Positions 44,603 through 53,978 of a stretch of DNA of 64,000 nt are shown here, in pieces. Made by a program: the position numbers and the translations under genes. The DNA comes from Prevotella corporis DSM 18810 = JCM 8529. GTDB taxonomy: Bacteria > Bacteroidota > Bacteroidia > Bacteroidales > Bacteroidaceae. The stretch is taken from contig NZ_AUME01000008.1 of the NCBI RefSeq assembly GCF_000430525.1, positions 1 to 64,000 on the forward strand. The letters are read 5' to 3'. The notes under the pieces are model-generated. The model worked only from the letters and a program-made list of their open reading frames with translations. It was not told the DNA's origin and did no database searches. How positions within the stretch are numbered: the first letter of the stretch is position 1; each line of letters starts with the position of its first letter.

Positions 44603-46159
44603 TTAAAACTGGAAGTAAATGAATGGCTGAATTTCGGAGCTTTTCACCTGCATGATGATGAACACCACCACGGTGATGGCGATTGCCGAGCCGACAACAC
44701 CACCTTTTTGCAGCAGACGCACAAAACGGTCCTGCCAACTGTCGGGCAACCAGTGTCCAATCATGGCCAACAGCATGAGAATGAACACATAACGGTAGCT
44801 GAAAAGCACGTCGGGCATGACATGGAGGTTGAACTTTCCGACCATCTGCCGCACCATCAGCCACACGCTTTCAAAGTCCTTGCAGCGGAAAAACAGCCAT
44901 GAGAAACATAGAACGTGGAAGGTGACGAACACGGAGACGAACCGTCGGATGCCCGTGGGATGGTAGTGGCGGTCGTGACCGAGCACTGTCTGCGACCAGA
45001 ACTTATGGATGCAGACCAAAAGACCATGCAACATGCCCCAAACGACGAAGTTGAGCGATGCGCCATGCCAGAGTCCGCATGCCGTCATGGCCAGCATCTG
45101 ATTGAGATACATGCGCCAACGTCCATGGCGGTTGCCCCCTAACGAGATATAAACATAGTCGCGAATCCACGTTGACAAGGATATGTGCCATCGACGCCAA
45201 AAGTCGCTCATTGAGTCGGCTTTGAACGGAGCGTTAAAGTTCATCTTTAACTTGAATCCCAGTAAGAGGGAAATTCCGATTGCCATATCCGAGTAGCCAG
45301 AGAAGTCGCTGTAAATCTGAATGCAATAGCCATAGATGCCCAGCAAAATCTCACCCCCTGAGAACAAAGTCGGGTTGTCGTAGATTCGATCGACGAAGTT
45401 TTGCGAGATATAGTCGGATATTACGGCCTTTTTGAGTAGTCCTACCATGACGAAATAGACACCAAGGGCAAACATTTCCGACGTTATCTGCAAGGGCTTG
45501 CGAGTCTGCGGATGGAAGTCGGCTGCCCTTTCGATTGGTCCTGCCAGCAGTGTCGGGAAGTAACTCACATAGAAGGCATAGTCTAGCAGACTGTCCATGG
45601 GCTTCATCTTGCCCCGATACACGTCGATGACGTAGGAAATGCTCTTGAAAGTGTAGAAACTGATGCCCACTGGCAAGAAGATGTCCCACGGTTGGAAATT
45701 GTTGCCAATCATTTGGCTCACCATTCCCACAAAGAAGTTGGTGTATTTGAAGTATGCCAGCAGTCCAAGATCGATGAAAAGGCTCACCGCCACCCACAGC
45801 TTTGCTTTATTGCTACGTGGTATCACTCTGGCAATGAGATAGTCGGATATGGTAACGAGGGCCAAAAGTGCGAAATAGAATCCGCTACTCTTGTAGAAGA
45901 AGTAATAGGAGAAGAGCGTCACGAAGAGAAGCCGTGAGCTGAACTGTTTCCGAAGCAGAAAATAGACGAGCATAAAGCCCGCGAAGATAAAGAGGAATGC
46001 GCCCGACGAGAAGAGCAACGGTTCCTGAGGATTGTATTGAAGGATGTCGGTTATTCTCGAAAAGTCCAACGAGCCGAAATAAGCTGACAGCTTGCTGAGG
46101 ACGAAACTGAAGAAATCAAAAATTGTATCTGTATCCATCGGTATTTTAAATTTCAACAT
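44603..46159 (-). CDS. MBOAT-family O-acyltransferase (AlgI/PatA-like)
   Basis: This 518-residue multi-pass protein moves acyl (usually acetyl) groups across the membrane to a polysaccharide or peptidoglycan acceptor. Family features: NFFVGM, FTFKSISYVIDVYRGK, YIQIYSDFSGYSDMAIG-type helix (here CIQIYSDFSGYSDMAIGIS), FWRRWHISLSTWIRDYVYISLGGNR and the catalytic His in ACGLWHGASLNFVVWG. About 12 membrane segments. Its ATG overlaps the stop of the SGNH gene (TAATG), so the two act as one unit. Confidence 0.93.
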   Translation of the reverse strand: MLKFKIPMDTDTIFDFFSFVLSKLSAYFGSLDFSRITDILQYNPQEPLLFSSGAFLFIFAGFMLVYFLLRKQFSSRLLFVTLFSYYFFYKSSGFYFALLALVTISDYLIARVIPRSNKAKLWVAVSLFIDLGLLAYFKYTNFFVGMVSQMIGNNFQPWDIFLPVGISFYTFKSISYVIDVYRGKMKPMDSLLDYAFYVSYFPTLLAGPIERAADFHPQTRKPLQITSEMFALGVYFVMVGLLKKAVISDYISQNFVDRIYDNPTLFSGGEILLGIYGYCIQIYSDFSGYSDMAIGISLLLGFKLKMNFNAPFKADSMSDFWRRWHISLSTWIRDYVYISLGGNRHGRWRMYLNQMLAMTACGLWHGASLNFVVWGMLHGLLVCIHKFWSQTVLGHDRHYHPTGIRRFVSVFVTFHVLCFSWLFFRCKDFESVWLMVRQMVGKFNLHVMPDVLFSYRYVFILMLLAMIGHWLPDSWQDRFVRLLQKGGVVGSAIAITVVVFIIMQVKSSEIQPFIYFQF

Positions 46160-47550
46160 TAATTACCCATTCGGCGACCGTAATTCTTCTGTCCAGCCAC
46201 TATCGACTTGAATATTCGTCCGCTCACGTATTTTCCTCCCTTGTGATTGATGTGCACATAGTCTTTCGAACCCATGTCGTAGGAATCGACTATGCGCTTC
46301 ATTGTGCCTGGTCCGCCCATGGCATTGAGGAGGTTGTAGAAACCCACCTTGCACTCGGCGGCGAGGTTTTCCTGATAGCTGACGAGCATTTCGACCTGAT
46401 GCATGGTACCGTCGGGAGACGATTTCGAGCCTCTGTCGGGCGCACTCACGATGAGAATACTGGTTTGGGGGAAGGCTTTGCGGAAGTTGTTTACCACGAC
46501 TCGCATCTCTTCGATGTACTTTTTCAGACGTGGGGCGTCCGATTGCTCGTTGACGGCATTGACACCATACTGCAAAACAATCAGGTCGTAGGGCCGAACA
46601 CGGGCGAACTCTGAGAGCATAGCAACGGGCAGCTTGCCCAACGAATGGCCATTGGTGCCGCGCATGCTGAAATTATCGATGATTATACCCTCTTTTGCCT
46701 CCTGCGACGTACCGAAAAGCACCGCTCCGCCACCTCTGACACTGAGCTGCGCATGGCTCGTGGGTGATGCGCCCTGCACCACTTGCAGACGAGGCGAGGG
46801 CGAAAGTTGGAAGGCGCGCTGCACGTTGCCGTCGAATTTCATCGTAATATCGGCCCCACGGGGAGCACGGAGATAGAGTTGGGTGATACGCCACTTACCC
46901 GTATGGGGAAATTCGGGCAGTATGAAGGGAGCAAGGCTTATCTGAGCAGGGCCCGAACACGTGTAATAACGCTCCGCAAGGCCAGCCAGCGCAACATCGT
47001 AGCTTTTGCGCTTCATGACCATATGTTCGACAAGACCAGTGAATTTGTGGGTGACGGTGTGCTTGTACTGGTTCAGCTCGTTGCCGGCATCGAGCCATCC
47101 TACACCCCATCCTCCGTACTTTTTCTGCAATTCCTCACGAAGGTGTTCCAACAGGACATCGCCCTCGATGAAAGAGTCGCCGTAATAGGCGATGCGCACT
47201 GGGCATCCGTTGGTGATTCCTTTGGCAAGATTGTTTATTTTCTCGTAGAATGCGTCCATTCCACCAGCCTTTCCGCCCGAAAAGTCAACAATGGGCTCCG
47301 TTCCCTTTGGCCACGACTCCTTGAAGCTGACCAACCGCCCATCCTTGTCTTTGAGCTGGGTCGCCTTTGGCTGAGCGGGCCTTGGCAACACGTCCTGCAA
47401 CGTGGTCTGTTGTGGCGACAAGTCGCTGAGAATGTTAATCTCACGCAACTCCGTTCCAGCGATCTTTATCTTCGGAAGAAAATGGAGTAAAATTAAAAAC
47501 ACAATGACCAACACCGTCAGTAACAGCGTTTTATAAGTCTTGTCATTCAT
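46159..47550 (-). CDS. SGNH/GDSL hydrolase-type partner of the MBOAT acyltransferase
   Basis: A 463-residue protein anchored by one N-terminal helix (LLLTVLVIVFLILLHFL) with the rest outside. SGNH blocks: AYYGDSFIEGD (Ser of block I), VLQYGVNAVNE (Asn block) and the final DYVHINHKGGKYVSG (Asp-x-x-His). A long insert between blocks I and III probably shapes the acceptor site. In AlgX/PatB-type pairs the SGNH protein transfers the acetyl group delivered by MBOAT to the glycan. The acceptor here is unknown because no glycan gene is next to it. Confidence 0.88.
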   Translation of the reverse strand: MNDKTYKTLLLTVLVIVFLILLHFLPKIKIAGTELREINILSDLSPQQTTLQDVLPRPAQPKATQLKDKDGRLVSFKESWPKGTEPIVDFSGGKAGGMDAFYEKINNLAKGITNGCPVRIAYYGDSFIEGDVLLEHLREELQKKYGGWGVGWLDAGNELNQYKHTVTHKFTGLVEHMVMKRKSYDVALAGLAERYYTCSGPAQISLAPFILPEFPHTGKWRITQLYLRAPRGADITMKFDGNVQRAFQLSPSPRLQVVQGASPTSHAQLSVRGGGAVLFGTSQEAKEGIIIDNFSMRGTNGHSLGKLPVAMLSEFARVRPYDLIVLQYGVNAVNEQSDAPRLKKYIEEMRVVVNNFRKAFPQTSILIVSAPDRGSKSSPDGTMHQVEMLVSYQENLAAECKVGFYNLLNAMGGPGTMKRIVDSYDMGSKDYVHINHKGGKYVSGRIFKSIVAGQKNYGRRMGN

Positions 47551-47632
47551 CTTTTAATGTTGAATTAGCAACAACAAATATTTAAATAATGTATTCCCGT
47601 CTTGTCAGTGGTTAGTCCAGAGCCCCAAGTCC

Positions 47633-48250
47633 TTAGATTTCCTTCAGCGACTTGTCAAGCAAATCCACTCCTCTTGATGTGCATATACCTCTTATATAAA
47701 AGAGCATGAATGTTCGGAGCAGCTCCTTGAAATTATATTTTTTATAGAGATAATTGCTCATAATGAACTGTACGGATGCGTCTGCCACCATTACCACCAA
47801 ATCGAAGTTGATGTCTGTTAGGAAGTAACCTTCATCAATACCACGTCGTATGAAATCCTGCGTCTCCGCTCCCTGACATTTGCGGCGCTTTCTGAAGAAC
47901 TCTAACAGCTTGGGATATCGCTGCATGTCCTCAAAGAACACAGGATAGATTCTGCTAATCTCCTCTGCTTTCTGCTTGAAAAACAGGATAATGATGTCGA
48001 TTACGTTCGTTCCCGGCACGTCCAGTCTCTTCATTTTCTGCCTGTTTGCCTCATCACTGTGTTGCAAAACCTCCAGCAACAGGTCTTCCTTGTCCGCGTA
48101 AATCTCATAGACGGTGCGCTTCGAAATCCTCAAGCGTTTGGCAATATCATCCATTTTCACCTTTCTGATTCCGTGTTGGTAGAACATAGGCGTCGCTGCC
48201 TCTAAGATTTTTTCCTTCAGATCTGACCTGTAACTGTTTCCTGTCTGCAT
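47633..48250 (-). CDS. TetR/AcrR-family transcriptional regulator
   Basis: A 205-residue regulator with a classical N-terminal DNA-binding domain (LKEKILEAATPMFYQHGIRKVKMDDIAKRLRISKRTVYEIYADKEDLLLEVL) and a helical ligand domain that resembles no specific subgroup. It is divergent from maeB (146 bp apart). The palindrome TATCTG-TG-CAGATA at 48355-48368 lies at the predicted maeB start, so it may repress maeB; that link is inference. Confidence 0.9.
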   Translation of the reverse strand: MQTGNSYRSDLKEKILEAATPMFYQHGIRKVKMDDIAKRLRISKRTVYEIYADKEDLLLEVLQHSDEANRQKMKRLDVPGTNVIDIIILFFKQKAEEISRIYPVFFEDMQRYPKLLEFFRKRRKCQGAETQDFIRRGIDEGYFLTDINFDLVVMVADASVQFIMSNYLYKKYNFKELLRTFMLFYIRGICTSRGVDLLDKSLKEI

Positions 48251-48333
48251 ACTAGCTGCGGAGATGATGAATATTTAGACGCAAAATTATAAAAAATCTT
48301 TTATATTCTCCTACTTTTTAAAGTATTATTTAT

Positions 48334-48341
48334 TAACTTTG
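48334..48341 (+). promoter_or_regulatory. -7 box of maeB
   Basis: TAACTTTG, 55 bp before the maeB ATG. Transcription would start near 48348-48350. A second TAGATTTG at 48376-48383 is too close to the ATG to be the main promoter. Confidence 0.5.
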
Positions 48342-48354
48342 CACATACTATATA

Positions 48355-48368
48355 TATCTGTGCAGATA
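48355..48368. promoter_or_regulatory. 14-bp palindrome at the maeB start; candidate TetR operator
   Basis: TATCTG (48355-48360) and CAGATA (48363-48368) are perfectly symmetric around TG. The site would block transcription from the -7 box just upstream if bound by the divergent TetR protein. Confidence 0.5.
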
Positions 48369-48395
48369 ATAATTGTAGATTTGTTTAAATAAATT

Positions 48396-50684
48396 ATGGT
48401 AAAGATAACGAAAGAGGCGGCGCTGGAATATCACCAGAACGGCCGTCCGGGTAAGATTGAAGTGACACCAACAAAGCCCCACAGCACGCAGACCGACTTG
48501 AGTTTGGCCTACTCACCAGGGGTAGCTTACCCATGTCTTGAGATTCAACAGAATCCCGATGAGGTATATAAATATACAGACAAAGGAAACCTTGTGGCCG
48601 TCATCACCAACGGAACGGCAGTTCTGGGCCTTGGTGACATAGGAGCCATGAGCGGAAAGCCAGTGATGGAAGGCAAAGGCTTATTGTTCAAAATCTATGG
48701 AGGTGTCGATGTGTTCGATATCGAGGTCAACGAGACCGACCCTGACAAGTTTTGCGAGGCGGTGGAGAAGATTGCGCCCACGTTCGGTGGCATAAACCTT
48801 GAGGATATCAAAGCTCCTGAGTGCTTTGCCATAGAGGAGCGGCTTAAACGCACACTCGACATTCCTGTAATGCACGACGACCAGCACGGAACGGCCATCA
48901 TTTCGGCCGCCGGACTGAAGAATGCGCTTGAGGTTGCTGGCAAGAAGATTGATGATGTGAGACTGGTTGTCAACGGTGCCGGAGCCGCTGCCATCTCTTG
49001 CACGAAGCTCTACATGGCGCTTGGCCTGAAAAAGGAGAACATTCTGATGCTCGACTCGAAAGGAGTGATTACCTCCGACCGCGAGAAGCTCACCCCACAG
49101 AAGGCGTTCTTTGCCACCGACCGGCGAGACGCTAAGACACTGGAGGAGGCTATGCGTGGAGCAGACGTGTTTGTTGGGCTTTCGAAGGGCAACATCCTGT
49201 CGCAGGATATGATTCGGTCAATGAACGACAATCCCATTGTTTTCGCTTTGGCCAACCCCGTTCCCGAAATATCTTACGAGGACGCACTTTCCGCACGCCC
49301 CGACGTACTGATGGCGACTGGACGCTCAGATTATCCGAACCAAATCAACAATGTCATCGGATTTCCGTACATCTTCCGCGGAGCGCTCGACGTACATGCC
49401 AAGGCCATCAATGAGGAAATGAAGCTCGCAGCTGTACATGCCATCGCCGATCTTGCCAAACAGGCCGTTCCCGACATAGTGAACGAGGTCTATCACGTGA
49501 ACGAATTGACTTTCGGACCTAAGTACTTCATTCCCAAACCTGTCGATCCACGGCTGATTACCGAGGTGAGCATGGCCGTGGCGAAAGCTGCCATCGACAG
49601 TGGCGTGGCCAGAACTGCCATCACTGATTTCGAAGCCTATCGCAATAACTTAAGGCAGATGCTCGGACAGGAAACCAAACTGACACGACACCTCCATGCC
49701 ACCGCAGCACGACACCCCCAACGCGTAGTGTTTGCTGAGGGAGCACACCCGAATATGCTGAAGGCCGCTGTTCAGGCCAAACAAGAGGGAATCTGCCAAC
49801 CCATCCTTCTGGGCAACCCCGACCGTCTTCGCCGTGTCGCCAACCGAATGAAGCTCGACCTTTCGGACATTAGAATCATCGACATGCGGGCCGATAACGA
49901 ACAGAAACACCGCGCAACCTATGCCAAACACTTGGCGGAGAAAAGAGCACGGCAAGGTTTCACCTTCGAAGAGGCCTACGACAAAATGTACGAGCGCAAC
50001 TATTTCGGCATGTGCATGGTGGAAAACGGCGACGCTGACGCATTCATCACAGGCCTGTACACAAGGTACAGCAACACCATACGTGTGGCAAAGGAGGTCA
50101 TCGGCATACGCCCTGAGTACGAGCATTTCGGAACGATGCACATTCTCAACACCAAACGCGGAGTTTACTACATCGCCGACACGCTCATCAACCGACATCC
50201 AGATGCCGGAGTGCTCACCGACATAGCGAAATTGGCCGCCAGCTCGGTGAAGTTCTTCAACGACAAACCGAACATCGCCATGGTTTCCTACTCCAATTTC
50301 GGAACCGACACCACTGGATCGCCACAACGCGTCCATGAAGCCGTGGAAACCATGCAACGAGAGTTCCCCGACCTGGCCATCGACGGTGAGATGCAAGTGA
50401 ACTTTGCACTCAACAGGAAGCTGCGTGACGAGAAGTATCCGTTCTCAAGACTAAAGGGAAAGAACGTGAACACACTGGTGTTCCCCGATCTGTCGTCGGC
50501 CAACAGCGGCTACAAACTGCTGCAGGCGCTCAGTCCTGACACAGAGGTGATTGGACCGATACAGATGGGACTCAACAAGCCTATTCACTTTACCGACTTC
50601 GAATGCTCGGTGCGCGACATCGTGAACATCACCGCCGTGGCGGTCATCGATGCCTATGTAGAGAAGATTAAGAACAGAAAATAG
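48396..50684 (+). CDS. maeB: NADP-dependent malic enzyme fused to a phosphotransacetylase-like domain (MaeB)
   Basis: Oxidatively decarboxylates malate to pyruvate with NADP+. The 762-residue protein has the malic enzyme part at about 1-420 ([42 protein letters not shown], Rossmann [31 protein letters not shown]) and a PTA-like domain at about 430-762 ([19 protein letters not shown], then [22 protein letters not shown] [19 protein letters not shown]). In MaeB proteins the second domain senses acetyl-CoA and acts allosterically rather than as a transacetylase. Length and order are normal. Confidence 0.95.
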   Translation: MVKITKEAALEYHQNGRPGKIEVTPTKPHSTQTDLSLAYSPGVAYPCLEIQQNPDEVYKYTDKGNLVAVITNGTAVLGLGDIGAMSGKPVMEGKGLLFKIYGGVDVFDIEVNETDPDKFCEAVEKIAPTFGGINLEDIKAPECFAIEERLKRTLDIPVMHDDQHGTAIISAAGLKNALEVAGKKIDDVRLVVNGAGAAAISCTKLYMALGLKKENILMLDSKGVITSDREKLTPQKAFFATDRRDAKTLEEAMRGADVFVGLSKGNILSQDMIRSMNDNPIVFALANPVPEISYEDALSARPDVLMATGRSDYPNQINNVIGFPYIFRGALDVHAKAINEEMKLAAVHAIADLAKQAVPDIVNEVYHVNELTFGPKYFIPKPVDPRLITEVSMAVAKAAIDSGVARTAITDFEAYRNNLRQMLGQETKLTRHLHATAARHPQRVVFAEGAHPNMLKAAVQAKQEGICQPILLGNPDRLRRVANRMKLDLSDIRIIDMRADNEQKHRATYAKHLAEKRARQGFTFEEAYDKMYERNYFGMCMVENGDADAFITGLYTRYSNTIRVAKEVIGIRPEYEHFGTMHILNTKRGVYYIADTLINRHPDAGVLTDIAKLAASSVKFFNDKPNIAMVSYSNFGTDTTGSPQRVHEAVETMQREFPDLAIDGEMQVNFALNRKLRDEKYPFSRLKGKNVNTLVFPDLSSANSGYKLLQALSPDTEVIGPIQMGLNKPIHFTDFECSVRDIVNITAVAVIDAYVEKIKNRK

Positions 50685-50819
50685 CCACCAAGACGCATCT
50701 ACCGAAAGGGATTCGTGGGACACCCGTCCTATGAATCCTTTTCTTTTTCAGCACCATCACGGCGGAGTCTGCGTCGGACGGAAAGGGAGAACGCACGACA
50801 ATCCCGCATCCAAGCATCA

Positions 50820-50929
50820 ATACATGAGCCACCGCCTGGCAAAAGGTAAGCTATCACACTGCAAAAGGTAAGGAATGACAACGCCAAAGGTGAGCTTTTG
50901 AGAGCCAAAACCTATCACATTGAAAACCA
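50820..50929. repeat. 22-bp palindromic repeat array, locus G (3 clear, 2 degenerate units)
   Basis: Clear units begin at 50842 (AAAGGTAAGC), 50864 (AAAGGTAAGG) and 50886 (AAAGGTGAGC); degenerate copies on the same grid stand at 50820 (ATACATGAGCC) and 50908 (AAACCTATCAC). Spacing is exactly 22 bp throughout. It begins about 135 bp after the maeB stop. Confidence 0.85.
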
Positions 50930-51035
50930 GACAGTTATAAAAAGTACTAAATATGCTTCTCCGACAATGCCATTTTGCTGCCTCAACCACATGCCACGCA
51001 GTAGCACCGATAAGTCCGAAGAGCAGCCAAACAAG

Positions 51036-51174
51036 AAAAATCCCAGTCAGACATCGCGTCTAACTGGGAATGTTAGTAATGCTAATTTTTAATGAATTTA
51101 CGTATATCCTAAATTCACAATCTGATTGTACAGGACCCTTTACCAATAAATTATTTAACCGTATAACCTTAATT
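51036..51174 (-). ncRNA. Candidate leftward small RNA of about 140 nt
   Basis: On the minus strand a promoter with TTTG (51212-51209), exactly 20 bp, and TACCTTTG (51188-51181) would start transcription near 51174. Read leftward, a hairpin with stems TCCCAGT/ACTGGGA and AGAC/GTCT (51069-51041) is followed at once by TTTTT, as in an intrinsic terminator. There is no ORF of note between them. Promoter, terminator and lack of coding potential together suggest an independent small RNA or a leader-like transcript. No known family is recognised. Confidence 0.5.
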
Positions 51175-51180
51175 GCACTG

Positions 51181-51212
51181 CAAAGGTAAGCAAAAGAATG
51201 ATTACAGGCAAA
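51181..51212 (-). promoter_or_regulatory. Minus-strand promoter for the candidate small RNA
   Basis: TTTG (51212-51209) and TACCTTTG (51188-51181) with 20 bp between. It faces away from, and lies directly beside, the promoter of the lrp-type gene. Confidence 0.6.
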
Positions 51213-51215
51213 TGT

Positions 51216-51247
51216 TTTGCTTAATTAAGTAAATTATACTACCTTTG
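51216..51247 (+). promoter_or_regulatory. Promoter of the lrp-type gene
   Basis: TTTG (51216-51219), 20 bp, TACCTTTG (51240-51247). Transcription would start near 51254 and give a leader of about 50 nt. Confidence 0.7.
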
Positions 51248-51302
51248 CCTTCTGAAATGATAATTCACAGAATAATATTCTGCAATAATAAATTATGGAA
51301 GA

Positions 51303-51794
51303 ATGGGAACAGTTGAAGATCTCGATGCTACCGATTTGAAGATTCTGCGCATATTGCAAGAGGACTCACGCCTGACGGTCAAGGAGCTGGCCGAAAAGAT
51401 AAACCTGTCTCCCTCGCCCACCTTCGAGCGCCAGAAGCGGCTTGAGCGCGAGGGATACATAGAAAGATACATGGCAGTGGTCAATGCTGACAAGGTGGGT
51501 AACCATATAACGGTGCTCTGCAACGTGCGACTGGCGCGCCACACGTTGTCGAACATCAAGAAATTCAGTGATGCCGTGATGAAAATCGACCAGATTACGG
51601 AGTGTTATGAGACCAGTGGCGAGTTCGATTTCCAAATAAAGGTGTTGGCCAAAGACATGAAAGACTATCAGCAATTCATGCTCAACACGCTCGGAAATAT
51701 AGAAGGCATCGGAAACTTGCACAGCTACATCGTAGTGGCCGAGCTGAAAAACACCCACGGTGTCCCCATCAACAGCCCCCAACGCTCACTGTAA
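51303..51794 (+). CDS. Lrp/AsnC-family transcriptional regulator
   Basis: A 163-residue feast/famine regulator with an N-terminal helix-turn-helix (LDATDLKILRILQEDSRLTVKELAEKINLSPSPTFERQKRLEREGYIERY) and a C-terminal RAM ligand-binding domain (ITVLCNVRLARHTLSNIKKF, then ETSGEFDFQIKVLAKDMKDYQQF). An ATG at 51295 is in a different frame and meets a stop after 14 codons, so ATG 51303 is used. It probably responds to amino acids; no target is visible. It converges with the lipoate gene, only 9 bp apart. Confidence 0.93.
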   Translation: MGTVEDLDATDLKILRILQEDSRLTVKELAEKINLSPSPTFERQKRLEREGYIERYMAVVNADKVGNHITVLCNVRLARHTLSNIKKFSDAVMKIDQITECYETSGEFDFQIKVLAKDMKDYQQFMLNTLGNIEGIGNLHSYIVVAELKNTHGVPINSPQRSL

Positions 51795-51803
51795 GAGTTG
51801 CCC

Positions 51804-53630
51804 TTACAGGCTTTCCTCGGCAGAATGGTACGACGAACGCACCAGCGGACCGCTGACTACGCTCTTGAATCCCTTGGCAAGGGCTATCTGCTTGTATTCC
51901 TCGAACTGCTCAGGTGTGACGTACTCGACCACGGGCAGATGCTTCGCTGTGGGCTGAAGGTACTGTCCGAGCGTTAGCCGCTTGCAGCCGGTGGCCAGAA
52001 TGTCGTCCATCGTCGCCAGTATCTCCTCGCGCGTCTCGCCAAGTCCGAGCATGAAGCCCGTCTTGGCCTGAATACCGCAACGCGAAATCTTTGCCAGCAC
52101 TTCCAGACTGCGGTCGTACTGGGCCACGCTGCGCACCGACGGGGTGAGCCTTCGCACGGTCTCCATGTTGTGTCCGCAGACATGAGGCTTCGTTGCGAGT
52201 ACCTTCCTGATGAGGTCGGCCCTGCCCATGAAGTCAGGGATGAGCAATTCGATTTTCGTACCAGGGTTCATGGCCTGCACAGCCTCAACGGTCTTCACCC
52301 AGTGGTCAGCGCCGAAGTCGGGAAGGTCGTCCCTGTCAACCGAGGTGATCACCGCATAGCGCAAGTTAAGTGCCTTGACGGTCTCCGCAACACGCTGCGG
52401 TTCGTTGTCGTCGAGCAGCTCCGGGCGTCCGCTCATGGTGTTGCAGAAGCGGCATTTGCGCGTGCATATCTCGCCCCCGATCATCAACGTGGCAGTGCGG
52501 GCTATCCAACATTCGGTCCGGTTGGGGCAAAGTCCGCTCATACAGATGGTGTTCATCTTGTGACGGGCCAGTATTCCCGCCGTCTCGCCCGACGATTTCT
52601 TCGACGTGAGGTCTATCTTGAGCCACGCTGGCTTCATGATGTGTGGCGGACGGCCAAAGAGTAGGCGTAGGAACTGGTCGATCGTCAGGCCACGGATGAC
52701 CGCACTGATGTCAACATCCACGAGTTTGGTACGCACAGCCTCACGGGTGAAGTCAACACCACGGAGCAAGTCGAGCAGCTCACGGTCGAGGTCGCCCAGC
52801 AAAAAGTAGTCGCCCATGAGGTTCATGTTGACGATCACGTTGTTCTTCAGTTCGATATGGGCCTCCAACGTGCCAACGTCGGCGAAGCGCTTGCGGCGCT
52901 CTTCGGTGTATTTGGGATTCTTTCCGTAGGTAAATTCATCGGAGGCCAGTTCCTTTTCAATCCCCTCAATCACTTTCATGTCGTCGGGTGTGAGCACTCT
53001 CACCTCATCGCCGCACATGTATTTCCTGACGTAAGCCATGAAGTCCTCTATGCTCAGGTCGGTGTGTTGACCAATGTTGGTGACACGCTGGCTCACCGAG
53101 GCCACGCCCTTGCTCCGCAGTTTCTCCTTCGAGGGTGTGAGTGCCTTCGACAGATGGTCGAGCATCGTTCCGAAAAGCAGCGAGTTGTGGAGCACGCTGC
53201 GGCCCTTCAGCCTGTAGAAAGCACTTCCGGCGACCTTCTTTCCGTCAACGAGAATGTCGTTTCGGCCCGACAGTCGTGCGTCGATGTTCAGACTTCTGAG
53301 CATATCTGCCACACCTTTCATATAGTCAACAAAGGCCCTGTTGACGTTCTCTGCAAAGGAAATGTAGGAAAATTGCATACAGCCGTGGTCGGCATAGATG
53401 CAGCCTCCGCCACTCTTGCGTCGGTAGATGTGCACGCCATTAGACTTGCAGTATTCTACATCCACCTCATTGTCGATGAGTTGGTTGCGCCCCAACATGA
53501 CGGTGGGTTCGACACGCCACACCATAAAGTAATCGTCGTCGGTGTAGGTACGTGCCACATACTCTTCTACAGCAAAGTAGAAAGGCAGCTGATTCTCTTG
53601 TTCGCGTTCAGGAATAATAATGTATTTCAT
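51804..53630 (-). CDS. lipA: Fused lipoate--protein ligase / lipoyl synthase
   Basis: A 608-residue two-enzyme protein. Residues 1 to about 320 are an LplA-type ligase (RRKSGGGCIYADHG at 70-83, GRNDILVDGKKVAGSAFYR, then VLHNSLLFG) that attaches lipoate or octanoate. Residues about 330-608 are a complete lipoyl synthase: auxiliary cluster cysteines Cys363, Cys368 and Cys374, radical-SAM Cys389, Cys393 and Cys396, and the C-terminal RSSYHS (598-603) whose serine binds the auxiliary cluster. The fusion would let octanoyl attachment and sulfur insertion proceed on one protein. No separate lipB or lplA is in the window. A minus-strand -7 box TACATTTG lies at 53706-53699. Confidence 0.94.
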   Translation of the reverse strand: MKYIIIPEREQENQLPFYFAVEEYVARTYTDDDYFMVWRVEPTVMLGRNQLIDNEVDVEYCKSNGVHIYRRKSGGGCIYADHGCMQFSYISFAENVNRAFVDYMKGVADMLRSLNIDARLSGRNDILVDGKKVAGSAFYRLKGRSVLHNSLLFGTMLDHLSKALTPSKEKLRSKGVASVSQRVTNIGQHTDLSIEDFMAYVRKYMCGDEVRVLTPDDMKVIEGIEKELASDEFTYGKNPKYTEERRKRFADVGTLEAHIELKNNVIVNMNLMGDYFLLGDLDRELLDLLRGVDFTREAVRTKLVDVDISAVIRGLTIDQFLRLLFGRPPHIMKPAWLKIDLTSKKSSGETAGILARHKMNTICMSGLCPNRTECWIARTATLMIGGEICTRKCRFCNTMSGRPELLDDNEPQRVAETVKALNLRYAVITSVDRDDLPDFGADHWVKTVEAVQAMNPGTKIELLIPDFMGRADLIRKVLATKPHVCGHNMETVRRLTPSVRSVAQYDRSLEVLAKISRCGIQAKTGFMLGLGETREEILATMDDILATGCKRLTLGQYLQPTAKHLPVVEYVTPEQFEEYKQIALAKGFKSVVSGPLVRSSYHSAEESL

Positions 53631-53878
53631 CGCTTGGATTTACGTTTCATTTTCTTTTGTATGAGAGGGGAAATGCCCCCTGCTTAATTTTTCGGATACA
53701 AATGTACAAAAAAAATCCGCAACCAGCACACCATTTGAACTATCTTTGTCGATACAGTCCTTATTCATTTCACAGCTGTCCGTCGCCGTACGTTACACCA
53801 CATCGCACCGTCGCTGGGGCGAAAGGTCTCCAACGACTGGCAAGGACTATCTTTTTCGTGACAAACTGCACGGAATAC

Positions 53879-53909
53879 TTGCAAAACCGCTCAAGAGTTA
53901 GTACCTTTG
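53879..53909 (+). promoter_or_regulatory. Promoter of the DUF4230 pair
   Basis: TTG (53879-53881), 20 bp, TACCTTTG (53902-53909); the leader would be about 60 nt. The 348-bp divergent gap also holds the lipoate gene's minus-strand -7 box and nothing else recognisable. Confidence 0.65.
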
Positions 53910-53978
53910 CATACTTGGAAAATTGAAGTATTCAGAGGATTTCGATAAACGAATGCCCATGAATAGACCCCGAAGATT

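Larger units (their letters stand above)
50685..51302. other. 618-bp gap between maeB and the lrp-type gene
   Basis: Contains repeat array G, a hairpin with a T-run on the minus strand, and two overlapping promoters, which together outline a possible leftward small RNA. I see no protein-coding gene. Confidence 0.6.

Noticed and set aside
49650..50396. 248-codon leftward ORF
   Set aside because: Antisense to the phosphotransacetylase-like domain of maeB.
50898..51092. 64-codon rightward ORF across the small-RNA hairpin
   Set aside because: Starts inside repeat array G, has low-complexity polar composition and crosses a terminator-like hairpin; no promoter is placed for it.
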